23,236 bases of DNA from Microcaldota archaeon (GTDB lineage Archaea > Micrarchaeota > Micrarchaeia > Anstonellales > Anstonellaceae): assembly GCA_026396355.1 (NCBI GenBank), contig JAPLWY010000033.1, positions 1 to 23,236 on the forward strand, given 5' to 3'. The first letter of the stretch is position 1. Each line of letters opens with the position of its first letter. Below, piece after piece: positions 22,769 to 23,236 of this stretch. A program made the translations under genes and the position numbers. The notes beneath the pieces were generated by a model. That model saw only the letters and a program-made list of their open reading frames with translations, was not told the DNA's origin and searched no databases.

Positions 22769-22778
22769 ATATTAAAAG
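22769..22778 (+). promoter_or_regulatory. TATA box for the winged-helix gene
   Basis: ATATTAAAAG, centred about 27 nt before the ATG at 22800, giving a leaderless transcript. The start codon lacks a Shine-Dalgarno site, consistent with that. Confidence 0.55.
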
Positions 22779-22799
22779 TTAGCGCTGCATACCAGACTG

Positions 22800-23236
22800 A
22801 TGAACGAACTCACTTTTCTCGACCTGATAGTGCTGAAGAAAATCGACCCCGAGTCCTCAGTGGAGAAATTCGGCAGCGTGATAAACACCTCGTTTTTTGA
22901 GACTGCGAATCTCATCGGGACCATAAAGATCAAGGGATACATCAGCATCGAGCCCTCGATTGGCGGAATAAGCAGGGTTGCGCTCACCGAGGCAGGCAAG
23001 GGAATACTTTTGATGGCTGAGAAAAAGGCGACCGAGCCCATTGAGCCCCTGGACAACGCGCTTTTGCACACGCTTGCAGGCGGGGCAAATACGATGGAGA
23101 CAATACACACTGCGCTTAACGTGAGAAGTGGGGACTTGGCATATCATCTCAACAAATTGATGGCGCAGGGCTTTTTGGACTACACAGTGCGTTCGTCCAA
23201 GGTCAGCTTTGCCCTCACCGAGCAGGGCTTCAATTC
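22800..23236 (+). CDS. Double winged-helix DNA-binding protein, 3' end beyond window edge
   Basis: The frame opens at the ATG at 22800 and remains open to the last base (145 complete codons). The product has two winged-helix-like repeats. The first covers residues about 5-70 (VEKFGSVINTSFFETANLIG, then VALTEAGKGIL). The second covers about 82-145 (TMETIHTALNVRSGDLAYHL, then VSFALTEQGFN). Both end in the beta-wing pattern LTExG, typical of MarR/ArsR-like archaeal regulators. It is probably a cytoplasmic transcription factor; its ligand and targets are unknown. There are no cysteines in the visible part, so no metal or redox site is apparent. A perfect 10-nt tandem repeat and a TATA box precede it. 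It is divergent from the beta-CASP nuclease, with 241 nt between them. Confidence 0.85.
   Translation, partial: MNELTFLDLIVLKKIDPESSVEKFGSVINTSFFETANLIGTIKIKGYISIEPSIGGISRVALTEAGKGILLMAEKKATEPIEPLDNALLHTLAGGANTMETIHTALNVRSGDLAYHLNKLMAQGFLDYTVRSSKVSFALTEQGFN

Noticed and set aside
22570..22782. 70-codon plus-strand frame in the intergenic region
   Set aside because: It reads straight through the three-way-junction element, has no promoter at a fitting distance and no coding-like composition.
22559..22799. Replication origin in the intergenic region with inverted repeats
   Set aside because: No Orc1/Cdc6 gene is adjacent, no origin recognition box was recognised, and mcm is 18 kb away.

Overview
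The window reads as archaeal chromosome. It carries an archaeal/eukaryotic-type MCM replicative helicase, a stand-alone beta-CASP nuclease of the aCPSF2 kind, a eukaryote-like GT3 glycogen synthase, a TATA box about 25 nt upstream of many start codons (leaderless transcription), and GGTG/GTGATC-type Shine-Dalgarno sites on a few other genes. Short genes, a minimal methionyl-tRNA synthetase and many unrecognisable proteins suggest a DPANN-type lineage (Micrarchaeota- or Diapherotrites-like). That placement is inference; no rRNA is present.

Layout. 1-2480 (minus) is one large unrecognised protein cut by the window edge. 2575-4662 (minus) is MCM, divergent from 4826-5993 (plus), a secreted helical segment followed by a transglutaminase-like Cys/His domain, probably one gene split by a frameshift. 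6024-8810 and 8874-9764 (both minus) encode a 928-residue protein with NlpC/P60-like, LysM-like and lysozyme-like parts, and a murein L,D-transpeptidase-like lipoprotein. 9918-11591 (plus) is metG. 11578-14548 (minus) holds a hexapeptide-repeat-like protein (frameshifted), a three-helix membrane protein, a possible kinase-like protein (frameshifted) and a surface-anchored secreted protein that starts 11 nt after a tRNA-Arg(CCG) gene. 14777-21282 is a glycogen block: GT3 glycogen synthase (plus), then GT4 glycosyltransferase, GH57 glycosidase and a DUF5752-like small protein as a tight minus-strand operon, then a glycogen debranching enzyme (plus) broken by a frameshift and apparent small deletion. 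21320-22558 (minus) is the beta-CASP nuclease. A 241-nt intergenic region with a three-way-junction inverted-repeat element follows, and then a double winged-helix regulator that runs off the right edge.

How it works together. The glycogen genes form a coherent pathway: chain elongation by GT3 (and perhaps GT4), processing by GH57, debranching by the GDE. The most unusual part is 4.8-9.8 kb, where up to three peptidoglycan-active-looking enzymes sit side by side in an archaeon. This could be an antibacterial or host-wall-remodelling set, or bacterial genes put to another use.

Four genes (about 5.18, 11.69, 13.31 and 20.63 kb) show disruptions in which the downstream frame is displaced by +1. 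This suggests indel errors in the assembly, gene decay, or less likely recoding; it should be settled before the affected proteins are interpreted. No intergenic stretch exceeds 300 nt, and no CRISPR array, insertion sequence or rRNA was seen.
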